A stretch of 64,000 nt of DNA from Bifidobacteriaceae bacterium (lineage in GTDB: Bacteria > Actinomycetota > Actinomycetes > Actinomycetales > Bifidobacteriaceae). Where the stretch lies: contig JALCQD010000003.1 of assembly GCA_022651005.1 (NCBI GenBank), positions 1-64,000 on the forward strand, written 5' to 3'. Made by a program: the position numbers and the translations under genes. Positions within the stretch are counted from its first letter, which is position 1. Each line of letters opens with the position of its first letter. Below the pieces are notes generated by a model. That model had not been told where the DNA came from, searched no databases, and saw only the letters and a list, made by a program, of their open reading frames with translations. This document shows positions 34,562 to 44,226 of this stretch, piece after piece.

Positions 34562-36727
34562 ATGAACATGAAAACTCCAGCAACGGCACAGAAGCACACG
34601 TTCAAAGGTGTGATGAGCAGTATCGGGCGATTCATCGTCAGCTCACCCATGCCGTTCATCGTCCTGATCATCGGTGGCATCAATGGTCTGCTGTGGAGCA
34701 ACTACCAGCAGATTGCCACATGGATCTTCCTCGCACTCACTGCGTATGCCGTGGTGGATGCGCTGATGGGCATTGTGCGCGACATTCGTCACGGCCACGT
34801 TGGCGTCGACATTCTGGCAATTATTGCCATTCTCGCCACCACAGTGGTGGGTGAGCAATGGGCGTCCTGGATCGTGGTTCTCATGATCTATTCGGGCGAT
34901 GCCATCGAAGACTTCGCTCAAAGTCGCGCAGGCCGCAACCTCACAGCGCTCGTGGACGCTGCACCCCAAATCGCGCACGTGCTACGGGAAAAGGGCGAGA
35001 AGGCCGGTTCCGAGGCTGCACCCACTGAGGAATCCTTTGATCCCGACGCCTCCTACAATTCCGAAACTGGCGAGCGTCTCGACTATGCAGAAGGCGCTCT
35101 CGACTATCAGCCGCCTGCATACAGCAAGGAACCCAGCGCCTCCGACCGCAGCGTTCTTCTCCCCTCCCCCGACCATTCGGGCGGATGGGACACCGTGGAC
35201 GTCGACAAGGTGCACATCGGCGACCGTCTCGTCGTCAAGCCTGGCGAAACCGTCCCCGTCAACGGTGTGCTGCTCAGTGAGCAAGCCACCGTGGATCTCT
35301 CCATGATCAACGGAGAACCCGTTCCTGTAGACGTGTACCGCGGCGGCCACATCTCGTCTGGAGCCATCAACGGCTCGGATACGCTCACTATGCAGGCGAG
35401 CGCTACGGCCGCTTCTTCGCAGTACCAGAAGATTCTGCAGCTGGTGAAGACGGCACAGGAGTCGCGCGCCACGGTTGTCAAGACCGCCGATATGCTCGCC
35501 GTGCCGTTCACGGTGATCTCCCTCGTCATCGCCTTTTTGGCGTGGTACTTCTCCGGCGATCCCGTGCGCTTCGCTCAGGTGCTCGTGCTGGCGACCCCTT
35601 GCCCGCTGCTGATTGCGGCGCCTGTGGCCTACATGGGCGGCACTGGCAGACTGGCGAAGATTGGCGTCATCATCAAGACGCAGGATGTGCTCGAGAATCT
35701 GGGCAATGTGTCGCATATCTTCTTTGACAAAACGGGAACTCTCACACGCAAGCGTCCTGAGGTGGCGCGCGTGGACGTGGTGGAGGGCAGCAGTTATTCC
35801 ACCACCGACGTGCTGCGTTTGGCAGGACCGCTTGAGGCGTACTCCGTGCATATTCTTGCAAAGGGAATTTCCGTGGCCGCAACAAACCTTATTCGCGACC
35901 AGCATCTGAAGCACCCCGTGGTGGAGGGTGCGCGCGAGGACTCCGGCAACGGAACACTGGGACGTGTGGACGGCCACGATGTGCGCATTGGACGCATGGG
36001 ATTCGTGGATTCGAACGCTGCGGATAATGCGGCCAAGAAACTGTTCTCCGCACTCGAGCCAAACGAGATGGTGGCCTACGTTTCCATCGATGGAACCCTC
36101 GCGGCGCGCATCGTGCTGCGCGACTTTGCCCGCAACAACGCGGCCTCTGCCGTGCGCAAGCTGCGGGACCTTGGTATCAAGCGTCTCTCGATGCTCACCG
36201 GAGATAACTACGCGTCGGCAACCGCAATCGCCGACGAGGTGGGCATCACCGACGTTCACGCGCAATTGCTGCCCGAGGAGAAAGTGGACGCTCTCAAGAA
36301 CGCGCAGCGTGACACTCTTCCGCACATGTCCGCGCTCTGGCGCTTCCTGCGCCATCTCGCAGGCGCTCCGGATCCCGCTCCCGTCACCATGATGGTGGGC
36401 GACGGAGTGAACGATGCGCCGGTTCTTGCATCTGCAACTATTGGCGCCGCAATGACGGATGGATCGTCTACGGCAGCGAGCGAATCGGCTCAGGTCGTCA
36501 TCATGAACGACGACATCGAGATGGTGCCATCCGCCATCCTCATCTCGCGCCAGACCAAGCGCACCATGCTGCAGGCGGTGCTCGCCGGACTCGGCATCGC
36601 CATCGTCCTGATGGTTCTTGCTGCGTGCAACCTCATTCCCGTGGTGCTGGGCGCGCTGTTGCAGGAAGTCATCGACGTTCTTTCCATCCTGTGGGCTCTG
36701 ACCGCCATCATTGACAGGAAGAAGTAG
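34562..36727 (+). CDS. Divergent P1B-type (heavy-metal-like) ATPase
   Basis: The 721-residue protein is a P-type ATPase of the metal group. DKTGTLT (phosphorylated Asp) and GDGVNDAPVLA (hinge) are intact. Other signatures differ. The actuator-domain TGE reads MINGEP, the membrane CPC reads TPCPL, and the P1B 'HP' motif reads SVHILAK. There is no N-terminal metal-binding domain (CxxC). A polar insertion rich in Glu/Asp/Tyr/Pro (about 140-205) interrupts the actuator domain. A ribosome site (GGAGAGGAA) precedes the ATG. TPC-type pumps are rarer than CPC-type, so the metal is unknown. It is monocistronic or shares a transcript with the carbonic anhydrase 54 nt downstream. Confidence 0.8.
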   Translation: MNMKTPATAQKHTFKGVMSSIGRFIVSSPMPFIVLIIGGINGLLWSNYQQIATWIFLALTAYAVVDALMGIVRDIRHGHVGVDILAIIAILATTVVGEQWASWIVVLMIYSGDAIEDFAQSRAGRNLTALVDAAPQIAHVLREKGEKAGSEAAPTEESFDPDASYNSETGERLDYAEGALDYQPPAYSKEPSASDRSVLLPSPDHSGGWDTVDVDKVHIGDRLVVKPGETVPVNGVLLSEQATVDLSMINGEPVPVDVYRGGHISSGAINGSDTLTMQASATAASSQYQKILQLVKTAQESRATVVKTADMLAVPFTVISLVIAFLAWYFSGDPVRFAQVLVLATPCPLLIAAPVAYMGGTGRLAKIGVIIKTQDVLENLGNVSHIFFDKTGTLTRKRPEVARVDVVEGSSYSTTDVLRLAGPLEAYSVHILAKGISVAATNLIRDQHLKHPVVEGAREDSGNGTLGRVDGHDVRIGRMGFVDSNAADNAAKKLFSALEPNEMVAYVSIDGTLAARIVLRDFARNNAASAVRKLRDLGIKRLSMLTGDNYASATAIADEVGITDVHAQLLPEEKVDALKNAQRDTLPHMSALWRFLRHLAGAPDPAPVTMMVGDGVNDAPVLASATIGAAMTDGSSTAASESAQVVIMNDDIEMVPSAILISRQTKRTMLQAVLAGLGIAIVLMVLAACNLIPVVLGALLQEVIDVLSILWALTAIIDRKK

Positions 36728-36781
36728 GGCACGGGCCAACGTCTTCACAACGCGTCACACAACGGTGCGAAAATATGAGGC

Positions 36782-37456
36782 ATGAGCACTTCAGAAGAAT
36801 GGGACATCGTACGCGGTACCAGCAGTACCGCAACGTCACACACTCCGGAATCGGATGCAGTGCTGGCCGATCTCATGGAGGGAAATCAACGTTTCGCGGG
36901 TGGAACGTCGACGCAACGTCATCCGCATCAGGATGCTGCGCGCCGCGATGATCTCGTGGGAGGTCAGCATCCGCGGGCCGTGGTGCTCGGCTGTTCGGAT
37001 TCACGGGCGGCCACTGAGATTGTTTTCGATCAGGGCTTGGGAGATCTCTTCACCGTTCGCACCGCGGGCGAGATCCTCGACACCGCCGTGCTCGCCTCCC
37101 TCGACTTCGCCGTCGAGGGGCTTGGCGTGCCACTGCTCTTCGTGCTTGGTCACGAGAACTGCGGGACAATCGCCGCCACAAAACAGACGCTGACGGGCAC
37201 CCCGGAGGGGAATGTTTCGGTGGGTGGCTCCCAGTCGGCAATCCTCGAGCAGGTAGGACTCTCCATCCGGACGGCCCTCAACAACGGTGCGAATACCGCC
37301 GATACCGCCGCCTTTGAACGTACGCACGCATTGCGCATCGCCAGCGAGATTCTCACCCGTTCGCGCGTCATCAGAACGGCAGTGGCGCAGAACCGCCTCG
37401 GGATCGCCGTGGGACGGTACATGATCACCACAGGCGCGGTGGAATTACTGAATTAA
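36782..37456 (+). CDS. Beta-class carbonic anhydrase
   Basis: The 224-residue protein has the beta-carbonic anhydrase active site: C71-x-D73-x-R75 (GCSDSR) and H124-x2-C127 (GHENC), which bind zinc. It interconverts CO2 and bicarbonate, supplying bicarbonate for carboxylations. A signal peptide is absent, so it is cytoplasmic. Length is normal for the short bacterial type. It converges with mntH (12-nt gap). Confidence 0.92.
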   Translation: MSTSEEWDIVRGTSSTATSHTPESDAVLADLMEGNQRFAGGTSTQRHPHQDAARRDDLVGGQHPRAVVLGCSDSRAATEIVFDQGLGDLFTVRTAGEILDTAVLASLDFAVEGLGVPLLFVLGHENCGTIAATKQTLTGTPEGNVSVGGSQSAILEQVGLSIRTALNNGANTADTAAFERTHALRIASEILTRSRVIRTAVAQNRLGIAVGRYMITTGAVELLN

Positions 37457-37468
37457 AGAACTACTGAA

Positions 37469-38866
37469 TCAAAACAGGGCGGCGATATCGCTCACCACAA
37501 GTTGCAGGTTCAACGCGGTGAGAACGGCGGCAACAATCCACCCCAACGCCGCGAGCCACCTCGAATTCGCGTACTTCCCCATAATCTTGCGCGACGACGT
37601 GAAATACACCAGCGGAATCATCGAGATGGGGAGCGCCACGCAGAGGAACACCTGCGAATACACAAGAACATCATCCAGGGTTCCCTCGGTGTCTCCAAAG
37701 ACGAAGGCGCACACAAGCACGGGGATAATTGAAATGACCCGTGTCACGATGCGGCGCAACCACAGAGGAATGTGCAGGTTGATGAAGCCTTCCATCACAA
37801 TCTGACCTGTCAGCGTTCCCGTGATGGTGGAATTCTGGCCGCTTGCCAAAAGGGCCACGGCGAACAGCGTGCTGAGCAGGCCCGAGGCCACGGGTCCGGC
37901 GATGGAGCTGTCGGACAGTGCGTTATACAGCGACGAGAATGTCCCTAAGCCCTCGCCGTGGCCGTAGAACATCGAGGCGCCCAAAATCAGCAACAAGGCG
38001 TTGACGATGAACGCCGCCGAGAGCTGGATGTTGGAATCCCATGTGGCAAAGCGCACTGCGGAATGCACGGCGCTGTCGTCCGTGCGATCCACGGCCCGGC
38101 TTTGCACAATCGAGGAATGCAGGTACAGGTTGTGCGGCATGACGGTGGCGCCCACAATTCCCAAAGCCATCGTCAGCTCACCGGGGTGCAAAATTCGTGC
38201 GCTCGGCAGGAGGCCGGCAAAGGCCGCTCCCATATCCGGACGCGACACCACCACTTCGTAGATGAACACCACCATGATGACGGAGATGAGCGCCACCACG
38301 ATCGCCTCGATCTTGCGGAAACCAATCTGCATGAGGCCAAGGAGCAGAAGAACGTCAAAGATGGTGAGGGCAATGCCCACGGTGAGAGGGATGCCGAACA
38401 ACAGATTCAACGCGATGGCCGCGCCGATGACCTCCGCCACATCCGTCGCCATCACCGCCAGCTCGGTGGTGATCCACAGCACGATGCCCAGCTTGCGACC
38501 CGTATGCATGCGCGTGGCCTGCGCGAGATCCAGACCTGTGACGATGCCCAGCTTCGCCGACATGTATTGCAGCATCATCGCCAGCAAGCTCGACAGCAGC
38601 ACCACCGACATCAAGAGGTACCCGTATTTTGCGCCGCCTCCGATGGAGGTGATCCAGTTGCCCGGGTCCATGTAGCCGACAGCCACCAGCGCACCAGGGC
38701 CCGAGAAAGCAAGGAGATGCTTCCAGAAGCTTGCGGATTTCTCCGGCACCTTGACCGTAGAGTTGATTTCTTCCAGTGACGCGCGTTCCGGACGGTGATG
38801 CTCGCCGCGGGAGGAAATAGCTGCCTTCCCGCTAACCCGCTTCTCATTGTCCGTCTCGACCGTCAT
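37469..38866 (-). CDS. mntH: Nramp-family Mn2+/Fe2+ transporter
   Basis: The protein of about 465 residues has eleven hydrophobic spans and the two Nramp hallmarks. [10 protein letters not shown] in span 1 holds the Asp and Asn metal ligands, and [17 protein letters not shown] in span 6 holds the MPH ligands. It takes up Mn2+ (and Fe2+) with protons. The ATG chosen is the one followed by TVETDNEKR; an upstream ATG adds five residues. A possible MntR-type inverted repeat lies at the promoter, and a DtxR-type regulator gene is nearby but frameshifted. Confidence 0.92.
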   Translation of the reverse strand: MTVETDNEKRVSGKAAISSRGEHHRPERASLEEINSTVKVPEKSASFWKHLLAFSGPGALVAVGYMDPGNWITSIGGGAKYGYLLMSVVLLSSLLAMMLQYMSAKLGIVTGLDLAQATRMHTGRKLGIVLWITTELAVMATDVAEVIGAAIALNLLFGIPLTVGIALTIFDVLLLLGLMQIGFRKIEAIVVALISVIMVVFIYEVVVSRPDMGAAFAGLLPSARILHPGELTMALGIVGATVMPHNLYLHSSIVQSRAVDRTDDSAVHSAVRFATWDSNIQLSAAFIVNALLLILGASMFYGHGEGLGTFSSLYNALSDSSIAGPVASGLLSTLFAVALLASGQNSTITGTLTGQIVMEGFINLHIPLWLRRIVTRVISIIPVLVCAFVFGDTEGTLDDVLVYSQVFLCVALPISMIPLVYFTSSRKIMGKYANSRWLAALGWIVAAVLTALNLQLVVSDIAALF

Positions 38867-38896
38867 CGTCACTCTCATCACCAGTTTTGAACTTGA

Positions 38897-38932
38897 TTCG
38901 AAGATTAGAACTTATTTGTTCGACACCTCGAA
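38897..38932 (-). promoter_or_regulatory. Candidate metal-regulator operator at the mntH promoter
   Basis: An inverted repeat TTCGA-CACC-TCGAA (38919-38932) lies 17 nt or so upstream of a -10-like TAATCT on the minus strand (38907-38902), with TTCGAA at 38897. This placement over the -35 region would suit a repressor. The sequence is not a known MntR consensus. Confidence 0.3.
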
Positions 38933-39026
38933 GTCTAGTGAGTGCACGTTACAACGCAAGCGGCTTTTACCTACCGGTTACATACAATTAATTCTTCCCG
39001 CAGCTGCGCGGGAAAAGTCCGCTCCC

Positions 39027-39758
39027 TCACAGAATCGTGGCGTTGTAGCGATCTGCCAGAGGGCGCAAATTGGGAATACCGTACCGAGCCACCAGCGCGT
39101 CGAAGCGGGCGGCGTTCTCCTCGCCGAAGCGGGAGGCAGAGCGACGAGCAGCCGGCTCCGACACGAATTTCGGCGGCCGAGACTTGGTGTGGAACTTGTC
39201 GGCGTACATCACAATCTCCTGCTCGATGGTCCGCGGCGTGTAGTCGTCAGCGGGAATCGGGAGCCCCTGCCGCACCACGTCCTCGCGCGTGATTCCCACG
39301 CCCGTGTGGTTGCGCGCGAACTGCGCAAGAGCCTCGCCGTATCCCTCGTCCGTCAGGATGCGATACCCCTCAAGCCCGTGGAAAATGTAGCGCCCCGGCT
39401 CAAAAGAGATGCCGTCTTCCGCAAAAACCCGATACACGCCGATGTCGTGAATGAGCCCACCAAGGTACGCGAGATCGGCGTCGGGAAAGGCGCTGCCCCA
39501 AGGGTTTACAGGACGCGTGTCCCCTGAGTCCGTAGAAAGTTCGGAGTTTGCAGCCGTCTTGCGCCCCATCGCCGCTCGATATCCCTGCGCAAAATCGCGC
39601 GCGAGAGTGCCCACAATCTGGCAGTGCGTCCACACGAGATCGTACGCGGCCTGGGACGGCGCCAACTGATGGTGCAGGAACGCGATGCGCCGGAAGCCCT
39701 CGTCACTGAGCGGCAAAGGGATCGGGATGGCGCGAACGGCAGAACTTTGATTTCTCAC
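39027..39758 (-). CDS. HD-domain phosphohydrolase-like protein
   Basis: From a GTG, the product is about 243 residues with an HD domain. The first metal-binding His is in LVWTHCQIV (H45), HD is in GGLIHDIGVY (H104, D105), and later His residues are in GLEGYRI and NHTGVGI. An acidic helix and TPRTIEQEIVMYADKFH (Asp ligand) follow. The family hydrolyses nucleotides or related phosphoesters; the substrate is unknown. The frame is open 58 codons further upstream, but that would run through the start of the divergent regulator, so the shorter form is more likely. It is next to mntH on the same strand and divergent from the DtxR-type gene. Confidence 0.75.
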   Translation of the reverse strand: MRNQSSAVRAIPIPLPLSDEGFRRIAFLHHQLAPSQAAYDLVWTHCQIVGTLARDFAQGYRAAMGRKTAANSELSTDSGDTRPVNPWGSAFPDADLAYLGGLIHDIGVYRVFAEDGISFEPGRYIFHGLEGYRILTDEGYGEALAQFARNHTGVGITREDVVRQGLPIPADDYTPRTIEQEIVMYADKFHTKSRPPKFVSEPAARRSASRFGEENAARFDALVARYGIPNLRPLADRYNATIL

Positions 39759-39906
39759 TCCACCATTCTCGCGCGGATCCCTACGCCTCGCCAGCAGCAC
39801 AACGGTCCACCAGCGCAATGGCCTGCCAGGGTCACTACGGGGCACGATCGAGCCCAATCTTTGGCAACCTCGCGCCAAACGTCGCAAAACCTCATAAACT
39901 GGGCGT

Positions 39907-40639
39907 ATGGCATTCTCGGACCTCTCCACCAACTCACAGGATTACCTCAAGGTGATCTGGGATCTTCAGGAGTGGTCCGGCCAGGCCCGTCGCACCCAAG
40001 GCTCTGGCGCACAAAACGGGCATGAAGCTGTCCACGGTCTCGGGCGCCATCACGCGTCTTGTGGCCGCAAAACTCGTGGAGCACACGCCCTACGGAACCA
40101 TCACGCTCACACCTGAAGGCGAGCAGTACGCACTCATCATGGTGCGCAGGCATCGGCTGCTGGAAACTTTTCTGGTGAAATCACTCGGATACACCTGGGA
40201 CGAGGTGCACACCGAGGCCGATTCGCTCGAGCACGCAGTGAGCGACACCATGATTGACCGCATCGAGGCAAGCCTGGGACACCCCACGCACGATCCGCAC
40301 GGCGACCCCATTCCCACAAAAGACGGCACCATCGAGGAAGAGGCCACCCAGTCGCTGGCCGAAGTGGCCGCAAACGCGCCCTCCGGCACAGTGGTCACCG
40401 TGGAACGCATCTCAGACGAAGACCCAGAGCTGTTGCGTTACCTCGCCTCCGAGCACGTTGGCATCGGCACCCGGCTTCGCATTGGGCAGAAAGCCCCGTA
40501 TTCGAATTCTGTGAGCGTTACTGTTGTGCCGAATGGCGACGCTTCAGGCATTACGCTTGGTAATGCGGCCGCGGAGTACATTCGCGTTGTCGCCACCGAG
40601 GCAGTCACAGACCCTCGGGGGCCCGAGACCGTCGACTAA
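39907..40639 (+). pseudogene. DtxR/MntR-family metal-dependent regulator, frameshifted
   Basis: Two overlapping frames together encode a DtxR-family repressor. The first (from ATG 39907) gives the N-terminal helix MAFSDLSTNSQDYLKVIWDL and runs to about WSGQ. The second, shifted by one base, continues with VAPKALAHKTGMKLSTVSGA, the helix-turn-helix, and goes on through the metal-binding domain (MVRRHRLLETFL..) and an SH3-like FeoA-type end. The shift falls at about 39980-39988 (CCAGGCCCG); one G fewer would restore a single frame of about 243 residues. The gene is therefore broken, or the sequence has an error here. Its expected target is mntH. Confidence 0.75.
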
Positions 40640-40731
40640 CAAGCCGTGCAACAAGTAACAAGTAGGGCTACGCAGCGGTATAAAATACAGAATCACAAAA
40701 TTGAGATACGCAACAACAGGAGAACGTTCGC

Positions 40732-42270
40732 ATGGCTGACTCAGCATCATCATGGACAAATCCCCTGCGAGATCCCCAAGACTTGAGGCTTCCTCGCATC
40801 GCAGGGCCGTGTTCAGTAGTCATTTTCGGCGTCACCGGCGATCTGGCACAGAGAAAGCTGCTGCCCGCAATCTACGACCTCGCCAACCGTGGCCTGCTGC
40901 CCGCCAGCTTCGGGCTCACCGGCTTTGGCCGACGCGATTGGAGCAACGAACAGTTCGCCGAATTCGTCAAGGCAGCCGTCCAGCGCGGCGCACGCACCAC
41001 CTTCAAGGAGTCCACCTGGGAGCAGCTCGCCGCCGGCATCCGTTTCGTACGCGGCGAATTTGACGACCCCGACGCCTTCAAGCGCCTCAGCGACACCGTG
41101 GCCGAGCTCGACCGGGTGCGCGGCACCCGCGGCAACCACGCGTTCTACATGTCCGTGCCACCGAGTGCGTTCCCCATTGTGTCCCGTCAGCTTGCGGACT
41201 CTGGCCTGTCCAAGTCGCAGGAGGGCGCGTGGCGCAGGGTGATTATCGAGAAGCCCTTCGGTCACGATCTGCAGAGCGCCAAGGAACTCGCCGAAACCGT
41301 GTCGTCGGTGTTCGACCCTGAGTCGATCTTCCGCATCGATCACTACTTGGGCAAGGAAACCGTGCAGAACCTGCTGGCTCTGCGCTTTGCCAACATGCTC
41401 TTCGAACCCATCTGGAACGCCAACTACGTGGATCACGTCCAGATCACCATGGCCGAAGACCTTGGCATCGGCGGGCGCGCGGGCTACTACGACGGCATCG
41501 GCGCGGCACGCGACGTGATCCAGAATCACCTGCTGCAACTGCTGGCGCTCACCGCCATGGAGGAGCCCGTCTCCTTCTCTGCCCACGACCTCACGCTGGA
41601 GAAGACGAAAATTCTCTCCGCTGTCCGCATCCCCAAGGATCTCGCGGCACACACTGCCCGCGGCCAGTACGCCGCAGGATGGCAGGGTCCCGAAAAAGTG
41701 GTCGGCTATCTGGATGAGCGCGGCATCGACAAGACGTCGGAAACCGAAACCTACGCGGCCGTTCGGCTCAACATCGACACGCGCCGTTGGGCGGGAGTGC
41801 CGTTCTATCTGCGCACCGGAAAGCGCCTGGGCAAGCGCGTCACCGAGATCGCGGTGGTCTTCAAGAAGGCGCCACACCTGCCCTTCGAATCCACTGCCAC
41901 GCGCGAACTTGGCAAGAACGCCATTGTGCTGCGCGTCCAGCCGGACGAGGGCATCACGCTGCGCTTCGGCTCCAAGGTTCCAGGCACCGCCATGGAAGTT
42001 CGCGACGTCAATATGGACTTCAGCTACGGCCGCTCCTTCACCGAGGCGTCCCCCGAGGCATACGAACGTCTCATCCTCGACGTGTTCCTTGGAGAGCCTT
42101 CCCTCTTCCCCACCACGGAAGAAGTCAACCTGTCATGGAACATTCTCGATCCCATCGAAGAATTCTGGGCAACACAAGGTCAGCCGCAACCCTACCGCTC
42201 GGGCACATGGGGCCCGCAGCAGGCCGACGACATGATGCATAACGACGGACGCGCTTGGAGGATGCCATGA
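40732..42270 (+). CDS. zwf: Glucose-6-phosphate 1-dehydrogenase
   Basis: The 512-residue enzyme oxidises glucose-6-phosphate to 6-phosphogluconolactone, making NADPH. The NADP-binding GVTGDLA is at 33-39, EKPFGHD at 173-179, and the active-site RIDHYLGKE at 201-209. A ribosome site (AGGAGA) precedes the ATG, and a -10-like TATAAA is at 40679-40684. It is first of three genes: its stop overlaps the opcA start (ATGA), and pgl follows. In a bifidobacterium this route would supply NADPH beside the phosphoketolase pathway. Confidence 0.95.
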   Translation: MADSASSWTNPLRDPQDLRLPRIAGPCSVVIFGVTGDLAQRKLLPAIYDLANRGLLPASFGLTGFGRRDWSNEQFAEFVKAAVQRGARTTFKESTWEQLAAGIRFVRGEFDDPDAFKRLSDTVAELDRVRGTRGNHAFYMSVPPSAFPIVSRQLADSGLSKSQEGAWRRVIIEKPFGHDLQSAKELAETVSSVFDPESIFRIDHYLGKETVQNLLALRFANMLFEPIWNANYVDHVQITMAEDLGIGGRAGYYDGIGAARDVIQNHLLQLLALTAMEEPVSFSAHDLTLEKTKILSAVRIPKDLAAHTARGQYAAGWQGPEKVVGYLDERGIDKTSETETYAAVRLNIDTRRWAGVPFYLRTGKRLGKRVTEIAVVFKKAPHLPFESTATRELGKNAIVLRVQPDEGITLRFGSKVPGTAMEVRDVNMDFSYGRSFTEASPEAYERLILDVFLGEPSLFPTTEEVNLSWNILDPIEEFWATQGQPQPYRSGTWGPQQADDMMHNDGRAWRMP

Positions 42271-43205
42271 TCGTTAATCTCACAGACACCACAACTCACG
42301 ACATCTCAGAGAAGCTTGACCAGATGCATGAAGAGCGTGGCGAGACCACGTCCGGACGAGTGCTGACGCTGCTCATCACGTGCCTTCCCACCGAACTCGA
42401 CGAGTCCGTGCACACCGCGAGCGCCGCGAGCCGCGAACACCCGTGCCGCATCATTGCGCTGGTGAAGGGTGCAGGGGCCGTTGAGGCTGCCGAGTCACGC
42501 TTGGATGCCGAGATTCGTACGGGAACTGACGCCGGCGCCGGCGAAGTGATTATTCTTCGTCCCTTTGGTGAGCTCACAGGCCATTTGGATACGCTTGTGA
42601 TTCCGCTCATGGTTCCCGATACCCCGGCCGTTGCGTGGTGGCCCACGACGCCGCCGCTTAATCCGTCGAAGGATCCGATTGGCGCGATGGCCAGCTCGAG
42701 GCTGACCGACGCATCTCGAACTCCGGATCCGCAGCGCACCTTTGAGCTGCTGCGTAAGTCTGCGACGCCGGATGACGTGGATCTCTCCTGGACTCGTCTC
42801 ACGGTGTGGCGCGCCATGCTCGCATCCATGCTTGATCAGCCGCCGCACGAGCCGATCACGTCGGCGCAGGTGTCGGGAGAACCCGGCAACCTGTCCGTGT
42901 GGTTGTTGGCGGCATGGTTGCACGTTCAGCTTGGGGTTCCGGTGGGGATTGAGTGGGATTCCGCGGCGACTGCTGTGCGCGGCGTAAAGATGTACCGTTC
43001 CGATGGCGAATTGAGCTTCGACCGTCCGTGTGAGGATCAGGCCGTAGTGTCCGTTCCCGGTGAGGCGCCGCAGCAGATTTCCGTACCGATGCGCACGCTC
43101 GTGGAGTGCATGAGCGAGGAGTTGCGCCGGCTGAACCCCGATGAGGTCTACGTCAAGGTGATTCATTCGGACTTTGACTTCACTGAGACGTTCGTGGACG
43201 AATAG
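42267..43205 (+). CDS. opcA: Glucose-6-phosphate dehydrogenase assembly protein
   Basis: The 312-residue protein starts at an ATG overlapping the zwf stop, with GGAGGA just upstream. It belongs to the OpcA family, which is needed for activity or redox control of Zwf in cyanobacteria and actinobacteria. Conserved features include a GEVIILRPFGELTGHLDTLVIPL-like block and PDTPAVAWWPTTPP; later come WDSAATAVRG and a C-terminal ELRRLNPDEVY. No catalytic motif is known. Its coupling to zwf supports the assignment strongly. Confidence 0.9.
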   Translation: MIVNLTDTTTHDISEKLDQMHEERGETTSGRVLTLLITCLPTELDESVHTASAASREHPCRIIALVKGAGAVEAAESRLDAEIRTGTDAGAGEVIILRPFGELTGHLDTLVIPLMVPDTPAVAWWPTTPPLNPSKDPIGAMASSRLTDASRTPDPQRTFELLRKSATPDDVDLSWTRLTVWRAMLASMLDQPPHEPITSAQVSGEPGNLSVWLLAAWLHVQLGVPVGIEWDSAATAVRGVKMYRSDGELSFDRPCEDQAVVSVPGEAPQQISVPMRTLVECMSEELRRLNPDEVYVKVIHSDFDFTETFVDE

Positions 43206-43287
43206 AAGCAGGGTTATAAGTAGTCACCAAAAACTACAATCATGTAGGTATTTGATCCTTGCATAAGAACAATCTAAGAAGGTAAGT

Positions 43288-44139
43288 ATGGCAACGAAGC
43301 CGCAGATAGCACACGACACCCAAGCACTTGCGACGGGCGCTTCCCTCGCTCCGCGCCTCGTGGTGCGCTATGCCAACGAAGAGGCCGTAGCGCAGGCGGC
43401 GGCGAACCGCATTCTGCTCCGACTCAGCGATATTCTTGCGACCCCGGGCCGCGATTTTGCTGACTTTGCCGTGACAGGCGGCGGCGACGGAATCCACGTG
43501 CTTGAGGTCATGCTCACCAACCCGCTGTTGACGTCCGTTGACTGGTCACGCGTGCGCATCTGGTGGGGCGACGAGCGCTTCGTGCTGGAGGATGACGACG
43601 ACCGCAACGCCAAGCAAGCGCGCGAAGGCCTGCTCAATGAGCTCGTGCGTCGCGGCATGCTTCCCGAGGAAAACATCTACGAGATGCCGGCAGATACCCG
43701 CGATGCCGCAACCCGCGCCGCCGCAACCGATACGGAAAATCAGGCTGCAGCAGACGCTTCCGCAGCGGCCTACGAGAAGACGCTACGCGCCACGCTTGAT
43801 GCAGACGATCCCCGTCTCGACATCGCCCTGTTCGGAGTTGGCCCTGACGCTCATTTCGCCTCGCTGTTCCCAGGCCATGAGGAAGTCAAGATAAACGACG
43901 GACGCCTGGCGACCGGCGTCATCAACTCTCCCAAGCCACCGAGCCTGCGCGTAAGCCTCACCGTTCCAGTGATTCAGCGTTCGCACAACGTGTGGGTCAT
44001 TGCCTCGAGCACGAGCAAGACCGACGCCATGGCGAAGGCGCTACCCGTCATCAACGATCCGATGGCGCCCGTGAGCCACGCGGCCGGCACCGATTCCACC
44101 GTGTGGATGGTGGACGTAAACGCAGTCCCGGAAGCGTGA
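43288..44139 (+). CDS. pgl: 6-Phosphogluconolactonase
   Basis: The 283-residue protein is a DevB-type lactonase that hydrolyses 6-phosphogluconolactone. The GGDG motif is in VTGGGDGIHVLEVM (about 64-77), with VRIWWGDERFV and LFGVGPDAHFASLFPGH as the other conserved strands. A ribosome site AAGAAGG lies 6-7 nt before the ATG. The 82-nt gap after opcA could hold its own promoter, but co-transcription with zwf-opcA is likely. An Ala/Asp-rich insertion at about 130-165 is longer than usual. Confidence 0.92.
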   Translation: MATKPQIAHDTQALATGASLAPRLVVRYANEEAVAQAAANRILLRLSDILATPGRDFADFAVTGGGDGIHVLEVMLTNPLLTSVDWSRVRIWWGDERFVLEDDDDRNAKQAREGLLNELVRRGMLPEENIYEMPADTRDAATRAAATDTENQAAADASAAAYEKTLRATLDADDPRLDIALFGVGPDAHFASLFPGHEEVKINDGRLATGVINSPKPPSLRVSLTVPVIQRSHNVWVIASSTSKTDAMAKALPVINDPMAPVSHAAGTDSTVWMVDVNAVPEA

Positions 44140-44171
44140 AGCGGCTGTAAGCAACATAAAAACAACATAAG

Positions 44172-44210
44172 ACAGTGAGGGCACCGCACATAACGCGGTG
44201 CCCTCACTGT
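44172..44210. terminator. Strong hairpin between pgl and GH43 genes
   Basis: A perfect 16-bp stem (ACAGTGAGGGCACCGC / GCGGTGCCCTCACTGT) with a 7-nt loop lies between convergent genes; TTTAT follows on the plus strand. Confidence 0.75.
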
Positions 44211-44226
44211 TTATGAGAATTCAGGA

